A stretch of 64,000 nucleotides of DNA, from NCBI RefSeq assembly GCF_014356525.2, contig NC_052504.1, forward strand, positions 62,552,586 through 62,616,585, in the 5' to 3' direction. This stretch comes from Nilaparvata lugens. Taxonomy: Eukaryota; Arthropoda; Insecta; Hemiptera; Delphacidae. Below the pieces are notes generated by a model. That model ran no database searches. It saw only the letters and a list, made by a program, of their open reading frames with translations, and had not been told where the DNA came from. Below are positions 10,681 to 23,123 of this stretch, piece after piece. The number at the start of each line of letters is the position of its first letter. Position 1 is the stretch's first letter. The position numbers were made by a program, and so were the translations under genes.

Positions 10681-11931
10681 CAAGGAAATTTTGCATGAGG
10701 AAATTGGTTCTGGATTTCTCTTATGTACCCAAATGAAATATAATAAAATCAGAACTACAATATAAATTGCATGCACCAATGTATATAGTGACTGGACTAT
10801 AACGGAATTTGTTATTTATGGATATTGTCCATCCACACTCGAGAGTACCGTTATGATTTCAATGGTGATACTAGATTAGGGCATTACTCTGTACAGATTG
10901 AATCTGTCTTTCGAAAGAACTATCCAGTCATTGATATCTTGAAAAAAGACAATTATTCATTTCCGGATTGAAACTGATTTTTCGTAGAAGATCTTGATTG
11001 TAAATGTGATCAATGTGCAAAAATTGTCATTCATGGCTTGTGAAACACTGAACACTGAAAGAGTTCCAAGTAAAAATCGGTAGTAAATGAAGAATGGGAG
11101 CACAAAACCTTGTTTCTGCAGTCAGGGAAATTCAATTAGAGTCACAAAAACAGAATGACAAACTAGAAGCGGCTGTGAGAAAGGAACTGGCTGTACATTG
11201 TGCAAACAGAAACTTCATCATTTGCCAGAGAGAGAGAGAGAGAGTGAGAGAGCGAGAGTGAGAGAGAGTGGGAGAGAGAGCTGGGAAAAGGTCTGTGCCA
11301 CTGTTATTTTAGTTATTGGTCTTCCAAAGTGGATAACCTGTTCCCGACTCGGGAAATATTTGGTATACTGGAAGACTCAATTTCATGCTAGAATGAATGG
11401 GAACTGTGGTGGAGCTGGGTAAAGTGGACAGCCTTATCAACAAGCGTCACACATACGTATGACATTTAGCTGACAATTATTGCCATGCATGCATCACTTG
11501 TATGACGCCAGCGATAACCATGCCGAATGTGATACCGGCTAACTCAGACAAATTCTAACCAATTGTTGTTTATGGATGCAAATGCAATATATCGATTTGC
11601 ACTAACAACCTGTTTCCTGTCCCAAGTATACAAACACACGAAAGTAAAAAAATCGCTTGAACATCATTGTTGGAGGGATGATAAATTATTGTAACAGCAG
11701 TTGTGCGAGAGTGATCGATAGCATAATGATTCCATGGGAACGGCAAGCCAGCAGCCCGGAGGTGTTTCAAGTTAGGATAAAAATGTGATTGAGAGCCCTC
11801 TCAGCGCCCATCAGGTTAATGAAAACGATTAAGCTGTGAATATAATGTGTTTATTCTAGGAGACCAAGTAATGTTCTGGTGAACTAGTTGAGATATAGCG
11901 CTTTGCTATAAACAGATTGAAATAGAGATAC
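10681..11931. other. Non-coding stretch with GA-rich microsatellite
   Basis: No supported gene. An imperfect (GA)n tract lies at about 11226-11280. Around 11090-11225 one plus-strand frame reads like a short coiled-coil (VREIQLESQKQNDKLEAAV) running into the GA repeat; it has no clear start or splice sites and is not called as a gene. Confidence 0.5.
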
Positions 11932-12204
11932 GTGGCAATAGATATTAAACAGCTACCGAAATTTCGTCTTTCTGAGTATGATAAGTTGCGAGCTTGTAAG
12001 TGGGAAATGAGAGGGTTTATGGCGAGTAACGAATGGTTCTATAGTTTGAGTTTGAAACCAACAGAAAGTGATTTTGAAAATCATGGCTGTCTGATAGCAC
12101 AACTGGCTAATCGGTTAAACGGAGAGCCTGCTAGGAGGACCAGTGAAAATATACTTTTTATCAAAATATTGAATTTTATAAAATTCTACTATACAGGATT
12201 TTGA
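11932..12204 (+). CDS. Unidentified protein-like open frame
   Basis: A 90-codon open frame beginning with GTG, not ATG, so it would be an internal exon or a pseudogene fragment. Its first 75 residues look protein-like (KFRLSEYDKLRACKWEMRGF, then SNEWFYSLSL, then NRLNGEPARR), with balanced charges and Trp residues; the end turns AT-rich. The order loosely recalls the N-terminal part of retrotransposon Gag proteins, but no family is recognised. There is no clear acceptor at its left. Confidence 0.2.
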   Translation: MAIDIKQLPKFRLSEYDKLRACKWEMRGFMASNEWFYSLSLKPTESDFENHGCLIAQLANRLNGEPARRTSENILFIKILNFIKFYYTGF

Positions 12205-13807
12205 TACACTATCAAATATTGATGAATTTTCGAGAGAAATTAGTTGATAACAATTTATGTTGATTGGAAAAAATCATAGTTGAAGAATTTCAGTTATTGG
12301 GTTCATCAATTCTGTGGATTATCATGGTGATAAAAATTCAAGTGATTTATGGAAATTTTTAATTCGATCATAATATCCATTATGATTCACTGGATGATGG
12401 ATGATAGAATCAATCATAGGAACATTCAGTTTTATGAACAAGTTTTCCATACTATTTATTCTTATTTTATTCGAATTTAAGTTATATTTTTTTTTTAGTA
12501 GGCTATTATAAATGTTCCTGTCTTTTAAGAATTTTTGTGTTTGTCAATTCAAGAAAAATTTGAACTCCATTCAAGCAGTAGTTGATTCATGAATTTCACA
12601 AATACCATTAAATTTTAAATGAATTTCTACTTCATAGGTTATAAATTTTATTTTTTGTATTTATATTATGTTGTATGCATGCGTTTTTAATGACTTGCAA
12701 GATGTAGCTTTACTGGAATTTTTTTTTCATTTTGCATAAAAACCTAAACTAAAGCAAAATGATGGAATCTCAATACATTATCACATAGTTATACTATATT
12801 ATAGTAAGTGTCACATTTTCTAAAATCAGAGAATAATCAATCAATTGTATCGATACTTTGTAAATTATTGTAGCTTATATGCTTCATGTAATCAACATAT
12901 CTATATTCTGAATAAACTCTTCAGGTCGAGTTGCACCATCGACAAGAGAAATTATTATTCTCATATATAAACTCACCAACGCAAATCCTTCAATGAGTAA
13001 TCAACGATACCCTAGACAGAAGATTACCATCACCAACCCCCAATCCAAAGTATGTTCGGAGTCAATAATTATTAAAGTGTACGAATAACCGCAGTGAAAT
13101 TGCCAGAATTGAGAAGTATTTTTAGAATCAAAGACGTTTTCTCACGTTATCCATTGTGTTGAAAGGTGAAGAAGAAAACTTGGAATTACCTCCTGGAGCT
13201 GCGACCCAGAGTTGAAAAGGCTGTTTTAGTGTGATGGGAGTAACCGCTTTACGGAAGTGGGCCGATATCTTGGTGGGAAGCAAATACAGAATAAAGGGAA
13301 TGTCTGGTCACACAAAGGGTATGATCGTTACCGTAGCAGCTCTTTGATTCGATTGGCTTTCATGTAGGGAGCCCGTTTAAGACTGCGGGTCACACGTTTC
13401 TTCCACAAAGGACATCTCATTGAATGCTAGAGACGAAAGAATTTTCTTTGCAGCAACCATTTCCAACTCTTATCACGTTCCAGATTTGAGCGCATTTATC
13501 ACTAATCAGCCATATTTCAGGAAATAATGATTCGATTGTGCTCTTCTCTTCGCCATCCCCTGCAACTTTACTGAACCGAAAACATCCAATCAAGCCTACC
13601 TCTACCTCGGAACTTCATAAAGATATTGAGATATCGAGTCATTTATGATAATCAACTCCATTTCTCTATTTCACTTCATACTTTGATCAGTAATTACGAT
13701 TAGGTTGAAGAACAATTTTTTTAGACTACCGCCTTCAAAAATGGTCCAATGCAATGATAATTATTAAGAGCTATGTGTCTTAATTGAAACACATTTTCCC
13801 AGAAGTA
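12205..13807. other. AT-rich non-coding stretch
   Basis: No open frame, repeat array or RNA gene seen. It may be intron of the octopamine receptor gene, which reads leftwards from 16202. Confidence 0.5.
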
Positions 13808-13985
13808 TAAAGCTGCGTTTACACCAAAGTTATTAACAAAATGTTTATTTCTCCGTCCTTATAGATTCTATTAGATTGAACATAACTTATCATACACATG
13901 ATGAACATATTTATATGTTTGGCAAGTTCCGTTCAATCTGATAAATAAACATTTTGTTAATAACATTGGTGTAAACACAGCTTTA
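13808..13985. mobile_element. MITE with 43-bp terminal inverted repeats
   Basis: The left end (13808-13850, TAAAGCTGCGTTTACACC...) and right end (13943-13985, ...GGTGTAAACACAGCTTTA) are near-perfect inverted copies around a 92-bp AT-rich core with no ORF. The bases at the tips allow a TA duplication, as for Tc1/mariner-type MITEs, but this is not certain. Confidence 0.75.
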
Positions 13986-15503
13986 GAATTATCAAGTTTT
14001 TTCTCCTAAGACTCCATTGTCCATATATTTTTGATATTATATTAGCCAATGATTCGAGTTCTCCGGTACAGTGATAAGCATCAAATAACAACTATTCTAA
14101 GCACGTGGATATTGGAGAAACGACTCCATGGAAAATCTAAGTTCAACGCTAATCCAAGTTAGAATAAATTAATATGGTCGCTTATATTGTGCTACATTAC
14201 GGGTTCAAATATTCATGCCCAATCTTCGTTTCAACTGATATGATGCATATGAGCCTTCTATAATATAATTATATCATTAGTCCTTCTATATTATAGTGGA
14301 GTTAGTAAATATATTATGATGTGTATTACATTGTCATAAATTACATATCATGTACATAGTCATACATAAATACACAAGTTTCAGTGAAACATGGGGAGAA
14401 TTAATTTGAATTGCATAGGATGTGAAGTAAAATTAGCGAAAATGGAGAATGTTTCTATTCTATTCTATTATCTTGGTATCCATGGAAATTATTCTCTAGT
14501 ATGAGAAAATATATTGATAGAAGGTGGAAGAAATATAATAGAGATGAGGAATAAAACTTCAACTCTTATTCTACGAGATACAAGTATTCACATTTTTCCG
14601 CAATGAACTATCTACAAGCTATGCATTGTTATGGAATTTTTAAAAGATACATGACTCAGTAATGAATTTCACCAATAAATCATCAGTAGGGTGAACTTTG
14701 TTTTGTAAGCTCTTGCGCCATTACAGTATATCAAACTTATTATTGTTCTGATGCAAATGAAGTGTTGACTCCTCTTATTGTTGCCCTTGATCTATGGTTG
14801 ACAGCATACAAACTGCCACAACCTCCGCAGCTAGTTCCTTTAATTAAACGCTTCCTAGGACTCGGAAATATGAATACTGTGTTTTGTGGGAACTGATGAT
14901 AGTAATGAAAAAGCTTCAAAAAACCAATATGGTTTTATTCATGTTTCATATTCCATTTTTAATTTTCTGAGGGAGGATTATCAAGATAATATAATCATTT
15001 AATATTTTGCTTGATGCTTAATTAACAGATGTTGATGAATTTATAATTATTCATGAATATTGCATGCTTGATAGATCATTTTAATACACTAGTAGTGAAT
15101 ATTCATTTAATAAGAAGGTTTGTTGGAACTTAAAACTTTTGAATGCTTAGTCTAGAGAACCTGGGGTGAATTATTGAGAAAATCTTTGGAATTTTCACTT
15201 TCCATTAGTAGAAAGATAGTTAGTTTTGGATGAGTTTCTCAGTAGATTTGAATTTTTGAAAACCCACTTTCAAAATAACGTTGCGTATTGAACAATTTAG
15301 TGTTCTCATTTATTAAATCGTTCATCTTGTTCTTTCGTTATTCTTAATATTCAAGACTAAAGCAAAGTAGAAATGGATGAATACTATCAGAAAAATTCAT
15401 TTTTCCATCAGTTCCAATTGAGAGATTGAATCACTTGGAACGGAATGATTTGACAGATATAAACAGTGAATGATTATAAAAGAGTGTAAGATGGATGACT
15501 CAC
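13986..15503. other. AT-rich stretch, probably receptor intron
   Basis: It begins at the receptor splice donor (15503, minus strand) and extends leftwards. No exon coding for TM5 was found here. Confidence 0.5.
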
Positions 15504-16202
15504 CTCACACTTGGGAAACTCCTCCTCTGGCCTCTGCACCTTCCAGCCGAGCAGCGGTGGGATGCAGATGCCGGCTGACATGAGCCAGACGAGTGCGATC
15601 ATGACGGCGGCCCTAAGCGGCGTTCGTTTCTTGAGGTAGTCGACCGCCTGCGTGATGGACCAGTACCTGTCCAGGCTGATTAGGCACAGGTTCATGATGG
15701 ACGCCGTTGACAGCAGCACGTCCATGGCGCTGTGAATGTCGCACCACCAGTTGCCGAATATCCAGTACCCCATGAGTTCGTTAGCCAGCGAAAAAGGCAT
15801 TATAACTAGACCGAGAAAGAAGTCAGCGACGGCCAGGCTGGCGATGAACCAGTTCTGAATGTTTTTCAGCGCTTTCTCGGTAACGATGGCAATGATGACA
15901 AGCATGTTGCCGACAACGACAACGACCATGAGCAGGGTGACCACTATAGAGGCGACTATGATGTGTGGCGTGCTGTAGCCACTCGGGTAGAGCGAGTCGC
16001 TCTGCAGGATGATGTAGGTACCATTCAGGTCGAGTGTGTTGTTGCCGAGCGACTCGTTGCCGCCCACCAGGCTCAGGTTGTGCGCCTGCTCGCCGTTCAG
16101 TAGCACCACGTAGTCTTCGTCGAAGCGGAACAGGAGGTCGCTGCTGTGGTTGGCGCCCCTTTCCCCCCCGTCACCGCCCAAACCATCCAACAACAAATCC
16201 AT
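15504..16202 (-). CDS. Octalpha2R: Alpha2-adrenergic-like octopamine receptor, first coding exon (TM1-TM4)
   Basis: The exon codes for 233 residues of a class A amine GPCR. The N-terminus (1-78) has five N-glycosylation sequons (N18, N42, N49, N54, N60). TM1 is at about 80-107 with N99 (VGNMLV), TM2 at 116-140 with D127, TM3 at 154-177 with C154 and the amine-binding D161, then DRY at 178-180, and TM4 at 198-218 with W206. PFSLANELMGYW and ISLDRYWSITQA match the alpha2-adrenergic/insect Oct-alpha2 type; OctTyrR, OAMB and 5-HT receptors differ here. In insects such receptors respond to octopamine, and often serotonin, at the plasma membrane through Gi. The exon ends KCE (C232 would bond C154) and is followed by the consensus donor GAG|GTGAGT at 15503, phase 0. 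GC content is well above the flanks. TM5-TM7 were not found. The start is the only upstream ATG in frame. Confidence 0.9.
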
Positions 16203-16645
16203 AATTAGCGATCTAGTCTATAACATCAATGCATTACTTAGGCACATTATTCCATAAAAAGTTCACAGTTCTCGATTGTACGATTCCTTTAGACCCGTTT
16301 CACCCGAGAGAATTTTACAAAAACAAGCAAAATCAATCTATATTCTCACAACATCAAACAGTTCGTCGCATCGATACAACTACTGTCATCTAATCACGTG
16401 AGTCTGGCCAGCAGGAGTCAACGCGGAATAGATCGCAGTTATTGGTCCAGCGAGCAGACGACGATTAGCAGTTTCACAAATGTACAAAATTACTGGCTAC
16501 ACTTGTAGTTATTGTGATTCGAAGGCAATCTTGAAAAAAAATTATGTACTTTACAAGTTCAACACATTCACGATTCTAAACTAGAACTTCAGGGATACAC
16601 TTAGCTCTCGTTCCAACAAGAATATTGCTGTCTTGATTTGGACAG
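16203..16645 (-). other. Putative 5' leader of the octopamine receptor
   Basis: Non-coding sequence between the putative TATA box and the receptor ATG on the minus strand. If transcription starts about 30 bp past the TATA box, the leader is about 440 nt and unspliced. An acceptor-like TTATAG at about 16220 leaves open a spliced leader from a more distant promoter. Confidence 0.35.
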
Positions 16646-16668
16646 AGAGAGGTAACAATACACAACAC

Positions 16669-16676
16669 CTTATATA
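16669..16676 (-). promoter_or_regulatory. Putative TATA box of the octopamine receptor gene
   Basis: Reads TATATAAG (then G) on the minus strand, 467 bp upstream of the receptor ATG. About 30 bp downstream is the pyrimidine-rich GTTACCTCTCTCTG, without a perfect insect initiator. Position and orientation suit the receptor gene; in AT-rich DNA such matches also arise by chance. Confidence 0.3.
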
Positions 16677-16904
16677 CTACGATTAATTTTATTGTGACTT
16701 CTCACGAACGATACATACGTAATAATTTGTTATAACATCGACAGATTAGATACATGTTACGTTAATGCCTTGGTAGACATTGTCAAGTATCTAAGCACGA
16801 CCCGTTTTGCCCGATATAACTCGAAATCTGAGACAACGAGATTCAAAATGACCAAATGAATGCAAAGTTAAATAAAGTTTAGCGACATAAGTTTAGTTTT
16901 GACA

Positions 16905-17290
16905 ACAGTCACCCGTGGAGCGCGAAGTCACGGGGGGGAGGACGCAGGGTGGTTTGGCGGCGTGAATTGTGGGAAGAGGGGGGTGCTAAGTGAAAACAGA
17001 TGTGTCGACGAGCGGTGGGGGTGGGTACGATATAAATATATTGGTGTTTGTTGAGTAGGATGGGGCGACCGAAGAATGCGCAATAAGTCGGTCCTGGCGC
17101 TAGAGAGAGACGGGATGCCCGGAATGCCTGCATACCCGGACTGGCCGAGCCTTGCCCTGGCTCTGGCTCTGGTGGTCGGGGGCCGAGCGAGGTCTCATCC
17201 AGCCGGCACCACCGTCTCAGCGGCCTCCACCACCACCACCTCCACCGCCACCTCACCACACCACCACCTCCATGCTCTCAGCCATCCTGA
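16905..17290. other. GC-rich patch upstream of the receptor
   Basis: About 390 bp much richer in G and C than its surroundings, with CCACCACCT-type repeats at 17226-17275. Open frames of 116 residues exist on both strands, but they are Pro/Arg/Trp-rich shadows of low-complexity GC sequence. It may be an upstream non-coding exon or alternative promoter of the receptor. No decisive splice sites. Confidence 0.4.
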
Positions 17291-20219
17291 ATCTTCTCAC
17301 GTTTCCTCGGCATCGTATCTACCTGCACAAAATAACACAACATACATCACTTACAATTGTCTTTGTTACACACTTCCAATCCCTATACTTGTATATATGT
17401 TAACCAAACACACAAAAAACAAATGACCGTTACTGTAAACATTTTAATAAGCCAAGTCACATGGAGTTCATATAGATGAAAAGTTCAGCTGCCCTTATAT
17501 TTGAAGATACTTTGACAATAATTATTATATTGCTTGAATTTTGAATAAGTTTTGAATAATTGAAATGTACCTCGTGGATTTCTGACCAAACTTCAGCATT
17601 ATTCTTTGTAGTTGATTGCTATACGAGGGTTCAGGTGACGGCAATTTTTCATTCAGTATCGGCGCTTGTCGCAAGGGATTCACCCATAGGTCAATTTTGA
17701 TTCAGATGGTACTAATCAAATTTCAGTTCATTGATTCTTATAATTACAATCCAGTACTCAAACATTCGAACAATTGAGAATGAAATCAAAAGCTTGATAC
17801 TATACAAGACTCTGAACAGTCACCACTTCTTCATAATTATTATGGTTCCACTTCAATAATAGAATTTTGAAAAGTAGATGCTGTAACTTAATCATAATCA
17901 TGATTATGAAATCATAGTTGGTACAGCAACTTGGGAACGTAACACTCTTGTGAGTTGATGATTCACGTTAGTTCCAGGCGGATATGAGTAGGAGGTGGAA
18001 AGAGAATATGAGATTACATAGAATATTACAGGAAAGAGCAGGTTCACGACCTAGAAGTATAACTCATATCAATGCATGTGTTATCTGATGCAACAAGTAG
18101 TGGGGTGGTAGCCCACTCTCAGCTACCCTCGTTTCCTTCAAGCATGGCTCAACTACCCAATGAAGAAGAGGTTTTACATCAAACACGTGAGTGGAATTTC
18201 CTCTCTGATCTGCTGTTCTCTCTCGAATCACTCTTTTCCTCTTCAACTGTGATATTAGGCTGGATTCTACAAGGAATTTTATAATACAGGAAAGTTGACA
18301 TTGAAAGTGCAGATAACTAAGAAACAGTGGAAAATGTCTGGTTGCCTTCTCCCATATAAGGTGAAGACACCCTATGAGGTGTCTTTCTTTAAAGCAATAG
18401 TTATGGGTGTGCCTATTATGCTTGGCATCTTTTGCATTGAGCAGTGAGCTTCGATTTCTCCATTCCTTCTATTTCTACCTTGCATACCATCATGTTGGTG
18501 ATCCTATAAATTTTATATTTATCTTCTCCTGCTTCAAACTCAAGCATGAACATGCCTAGTGACTCTCTAGTTCTTCATTTCAGCTTTATGCTCGCGTTAA
18601 GAATCATGAGTCCATTCTCTCTCAGGTCTTACACTATATTCTCTGCTCCACATGAGTGATGTGGTCTCTCAGCCATAACTCTGATTATCATCAATTGCTT
18701 ATTTCTCATAATAATATCTGGTATACTTCTCTTTATTCAACTCCTTGGTGAGCTATCTATTGTCCCCCTCATTTACTAAGTCAATATTGAAACTGTCTAC
18801 TCCAAGTAGTGAGAAATGATTGGAGACATTTTCTTGCAAAATCAATGACTCTTCATGCCTCCAGTCACAGATTTTTCATTCGTTGGAAACCAAGAACTCC
18901 GCTGTGATTCACAAGAGGAGAATGGAACAATAAGGAAGGGACGAGATTGAGCAGCTGGGAAAACATTATGTCTTTAAACACATTTGGTGCTTCGTTGCAG
19001 CCGTGAAACCCAAATATCAGATGCGAGTATTTTATTGCCGGAGTGTTACGACATCAGATGCTGAGCGAAGCAACACTTATGATGATCGTCCGTCAGCAAT
19101 GGTGCGTGTGTCAGCCAGCATTAACGTATGGGAAACTGGAAGCTGGGAAGCTGGTCGTAAATCCGATTAAAGCTAGTGGTGGTCGGACAATTAAAGAGGT
19201 GGTAGAAAGCCACCCCAGTTCGAGGAAGGGGGGACATCAGCTTAGGGCCGGCCAACGCTAGATTGTTTTTGCCACAAAAGCAGCCTCGAGAAGCCGAGCA
19301 AAGAGAGCAGAGCCTTCTATCTTGCTGCAGCATGCACCAACCACCCTGGCTGCCTGGCTGGCTTGGACGCAACGAAACTCACATAACAAATCTCTCGCTT
19401 GCCGCTAAATAATCTCCACTCCACGCTAATTACAGAGCAATCAACCGACTCTTGTCGTTATGAATAATAAAATCAACCGTAGTCCACCAGTTGGCTTGAG
19501 TGCAGTTTATATTCCAACGCCTCGAGAAGATGTGGAAAATTTCAAGGAAATTACGAGTAATAAAGGGGTCGGGTTGATAATCATTTCCCAGAAAACCATC
19601 TTCTCTAATTTCTTGAAAAATTCAGCCTAATAACAATTACGGTATCATGATGAGAGTGAAGGGAATGATATAGTGTATCATGTACACCATGAAATTGTAC
19701 ATGATGAAAATTGTACCTCAATTTTTCTGTTACATTTTATTTACTTTCTTTACTCCATCATGGGGACGCGATTCATTCACTTGCATGACTATTTCCGCGT
19801 ATATAGATGACGTGAGTATTCAAGGGAGACTCTATAATAATTGAACGAGCGTTAGCAAGTCCTCACTTTTGACTGACTCGAGCACAAAATCATTATCTGT
19901 CTGATGGCGTGTTCTACAATAACTTTAGGTCGAATAGATCAATCAAGTTCAAATTTTGAACACGTATTCTCCAAACCTTTTTAAGGGTCAAGTTCCTTGG
20001 ACAACCAAATTGACTTACTACTTTGTCCTTTTTCAGCATGAAAATAACAAGTGCATAAGAAAAAAAGTTCTTGTTATTTATCATTTTCAGTAATCTGGAA
20101 TCAATTGCATGCTATTTTTTGTAATTTTTCCATTCATTTTAAAAAGTCGATGCTATCAAATAGCATTTGAATTTTGGGAGTTATCACACAGACTGTCCTT
20201 CATGCACCTACGCATTATT
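17291..20219. other. Non-coding stretch
   Basis: No supported gene. A higher-GC part at about 18880-19450 (with GCTAATTACAGAG at 19423) stands out against the AT-rich flanks and could be a regulatory or non-coding conserved block, but its open frames do not look like proteins. Confidence 0.4.
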
Positions 20220-21480
20220 TCAGCTGAGAAACCTTTATTAGAATTACAGACGATTTCTTGAAAATCGATATATTTTTGCCGCCATCTTGTTTTTTCATGA
20301 TGACAAAAATGATTGAGATTGCCATCATGGATATTCTCTTTCTACACATCATTACAAAGAGATTGATACCATTCCCAAGTCTGTACCTTCAAGAAGTCAT
20401 GAGTTACATAGTTTTCTAATTGTTGTAATTGGCATTTGGTGGAAAAAGCTTGTTTTCCTCTGCAAACAGTACTTTTTACTCTTTTTCCGATGACGCTCCA
20501 GCCGTAAAATATGGACTTACAGCCTCCAACCAGATGTCATTTTGAAGCTTTGCAAATATTCTACAACACTGTCCCAATAATACTAGTGTTCGTCTGATGC
20601 GAATACATTATACAGAGTGGAAGGTAAAATATTGTCCCCGAAAAATGTATGTTCCAAGTCATTGAAGTTGAATGAATGAATAATGGAAAGAGTTTGTTGT
20701 CGAAATGAGATGATTCTCTCAAACATCATTGTTTAGTTGATTCTAAACACTTTGGTGTTAGAACTAATCGATATATCTCACAATAACTGAATAACAAGTG
20801 ATATGAAAATATTTCTGTCAATAATGGCCGCCATCTTGTATTTTTCAATGATGAATATTTTCGTTGCTGCCATCATCAATATTCTTATTCGTCTTGCTGT
20901 AACGAAGAGATTGAGACTATTTGCAAGTCTCTATCATTAAGTAGTCATGAAAAAATCGATTTTATAGTTCTAACTTGTTACCTCATGCGTATGGAAAAAA
21001 CCACCAGAAATCATGCAGGGTTTTCCTTGGAGGGCGCTGAACTCATTTTTTGACCTACAGCGCATGAAGATATATATCGTTTCAAAGTTGAAAAAACGCT
21101 CTAAATTTCATGGATTCAGAATTTCTCTGTATCTCTCGCACAAAAAAGTTATAATGAAATTAAATTTGAAAAAAAAGTTTTTTGGGCTTTTTAAGGTTAT
21201 AACTAAAAAAATATGCGTTTTAGAGGAAAATTTTATGAAACAAAAATTGTAGGGGAAGATTTTAAAAATATTTTCGTTTGAAAAAAAGGTTCAATATCTT
21301 GAACGGTTTTAAAAATACAAGCGATATAGCAAAACCCTGAAAATTTTGGTGGCCATCTTGTTTCCGAGATGTTTGCCTGTGACTTCGACTCATCATCATC
21401 ATGATCCTCATGCTAGACCCAACGAAGAAATTGAGACATCTTCCACGGATGTTACTCAAAAGTGACCATGGAATGACATT
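20220..21480. repeat. Three diverged direct copies of a dispersed repeat
   Basis: Related blocks at about 20270-20410, 20820-20960 and 21345-21465 share GCCATCTTG, a run of ATGATG/CATCAT, and AACGAAGAGATTGAGAC. They are spaced about 530-550 bp apart, which suggests an old tandem array or three decayed transposon copies. No coding. Confidence 0.5.
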
Positions 21481-21621
21481 TGCGCCCGGACTATAATAGA
21501 GAAAACATATGTTCGAAATTCTCACCTAATGATTATATGAATCAGTGTGAATTCTTTTATATTCATGGAAATACAGATGCAGCAGCCCGAACTGGAAGAT
21601 TCCAACCTCATTGAAATATTC

Positions 21622-21623
<2 letters not shown>

Positions 21624-21667
<44 letters not shown>

Positions 21668-21680
21668 TATATATATATTA
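21624..21680. repeat. (TA)n microsatellite
   Basis: Almost uninterrupted alternating TA over about 55 bp. Confidence 0.9.
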
Positions 21681-22891
21681 TAATTATATCTATATTCATT
21701 CCAAGTGAATATTATTGATAAAATTTCAAACGTATCTCCCAGTAATAAGTATTCCATCAGCTTATTTGGGGGAATTCTATTGAGTATTGACAATGTTCCA
21801 GACTAAATATATATATAATTACAATGCATCATTGAATAAGGAGGCATTCACAAATCAGGGATTTGATCATCAGATAAAAACGTTCTGATGGGGAGAAAAT
21901 GAACGATAGAATTACTTCATTATTTAACAGTAATAATTGATTTTCCTCACAATAATAATAGCAATAGGCTATCATTCAAAGATTTTCAATTGGAAGGAAA
22001 TTGTTTGCATATTTTTTGAAATGTTATTAACTAGGAATACTTCTGTCTCGATTCAAATAATTCTCTCGCCAGTTGAGATTGGAATTAAGCGATGGCTGAG
22101 ACAAGCCGGATGGAAAACTCCATCATTGCCAAGTAAACGCAAGCGTCCTGATCGTCAGCGAGGGCGATTTTCTTGCCTAAGGCTCTTTCTCTCATTCTTT
22201 ATCCGTCAATTTTGATTCAGCCCTCTCAATCCTCCTGAAATCTCCCTTCTACAGCGTGAATTTGAACTCGCTCTGCAGTTTCACTACAGTTGGTCCAATC
22301 TCGCCGAGATCCCATCTTGATGCTCCATTTCTACTCCCCATTCAAATGAACCAGACCTAACTGAGAGAATTATTTCCGATCGGCTTATCCGACTAAATAC
22401 CGAGATAATGGTTCTCGCTCACTCTGCTCTCCTCACAACATGTGCTCTTTCCCTTCAACCATATTGATCCCGTTTGTACACTTGGTGGTTATTTCCGAAA
22501 TTCCAAAACAATTTCATAACTTATTAATTCAGCTGAGGCTGAGAGCTTTTAATAACGCAGTCTATAAGAAGAGTCTATTCACATCGATGAGCATTCCTTG
22601 AGAGAAGGTTACTTTCGACTATTCATCTTACAGCTTGTACGAATCTTCACCAACTCTGTTCTCATGAGTATAGTTATTTATTAGCAAGATAGACTTTCTT
22701 TTCAGAACAGAGACAATAATAATTCAGTTAAAATCATACAAATGATTTTCAATAATAGTAGAAACATAGATTCTAGATATGATAACATACAATCTGAACA
22801 ATGACAAAAATTCTTTCTTAAATTGATCAGTGATTAATTGATCGGCTTCTGACAGCCGGTACATATGATTTTTCTCTTATCGTGATTGGAC
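21681..22891. other. Non-coding stretch
   Basis: A patch at about 22070-22450 is less AT-rich, but no exon could be supported. Confidence 0.4.
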
Positions 22892-23123
22892 TAAGGCCCG
22901 CCGCAAAGTAGACCCACGTTAATCCACGAAAATCAACCCACGCCATGGGATGATTTGTAAACCATTGCTATAGAATTATTCATTATCAATCAGCTGACAA
23001 GTGGATTATTCATTGCATGTATTACACAGATGTCTAGAGAAGCCTAGACATGGTTTACAAAACATCCCACGGCGTGGGTTGCTTTTTGTGGATAAGCGTG
23101 GGTTTACTTTGCGGCGGGCCTAA
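22892..23123. mobile_element. MITE with about 73-bp inverted repeats
   Basis: Arms 22892-22965 and 23050-23123 are inverted copies with tips TAAGGCCCGCCGCAAAGTA / TACTTTGCGGCGGGCCTAA and internal ACCCACG-type matches. The core is 84 bp, with no ORF. The GC-rich tips contrast with the flanks. Confidence 0.8.

Noticed and set aside
11222..11422. 74-codon frame with an Arg/Glu repeat.
   Set aside because: Produced by the GA microsatellite.
16909..17426. Overlapping 116-codon frames on both strands in the GC-rich patch, one Arg/Trp-rich, one Pro/Ala-rich.
   Set aside because: Low-complexity CCACCACCT repeats give open frames on both strands; no coding signature.
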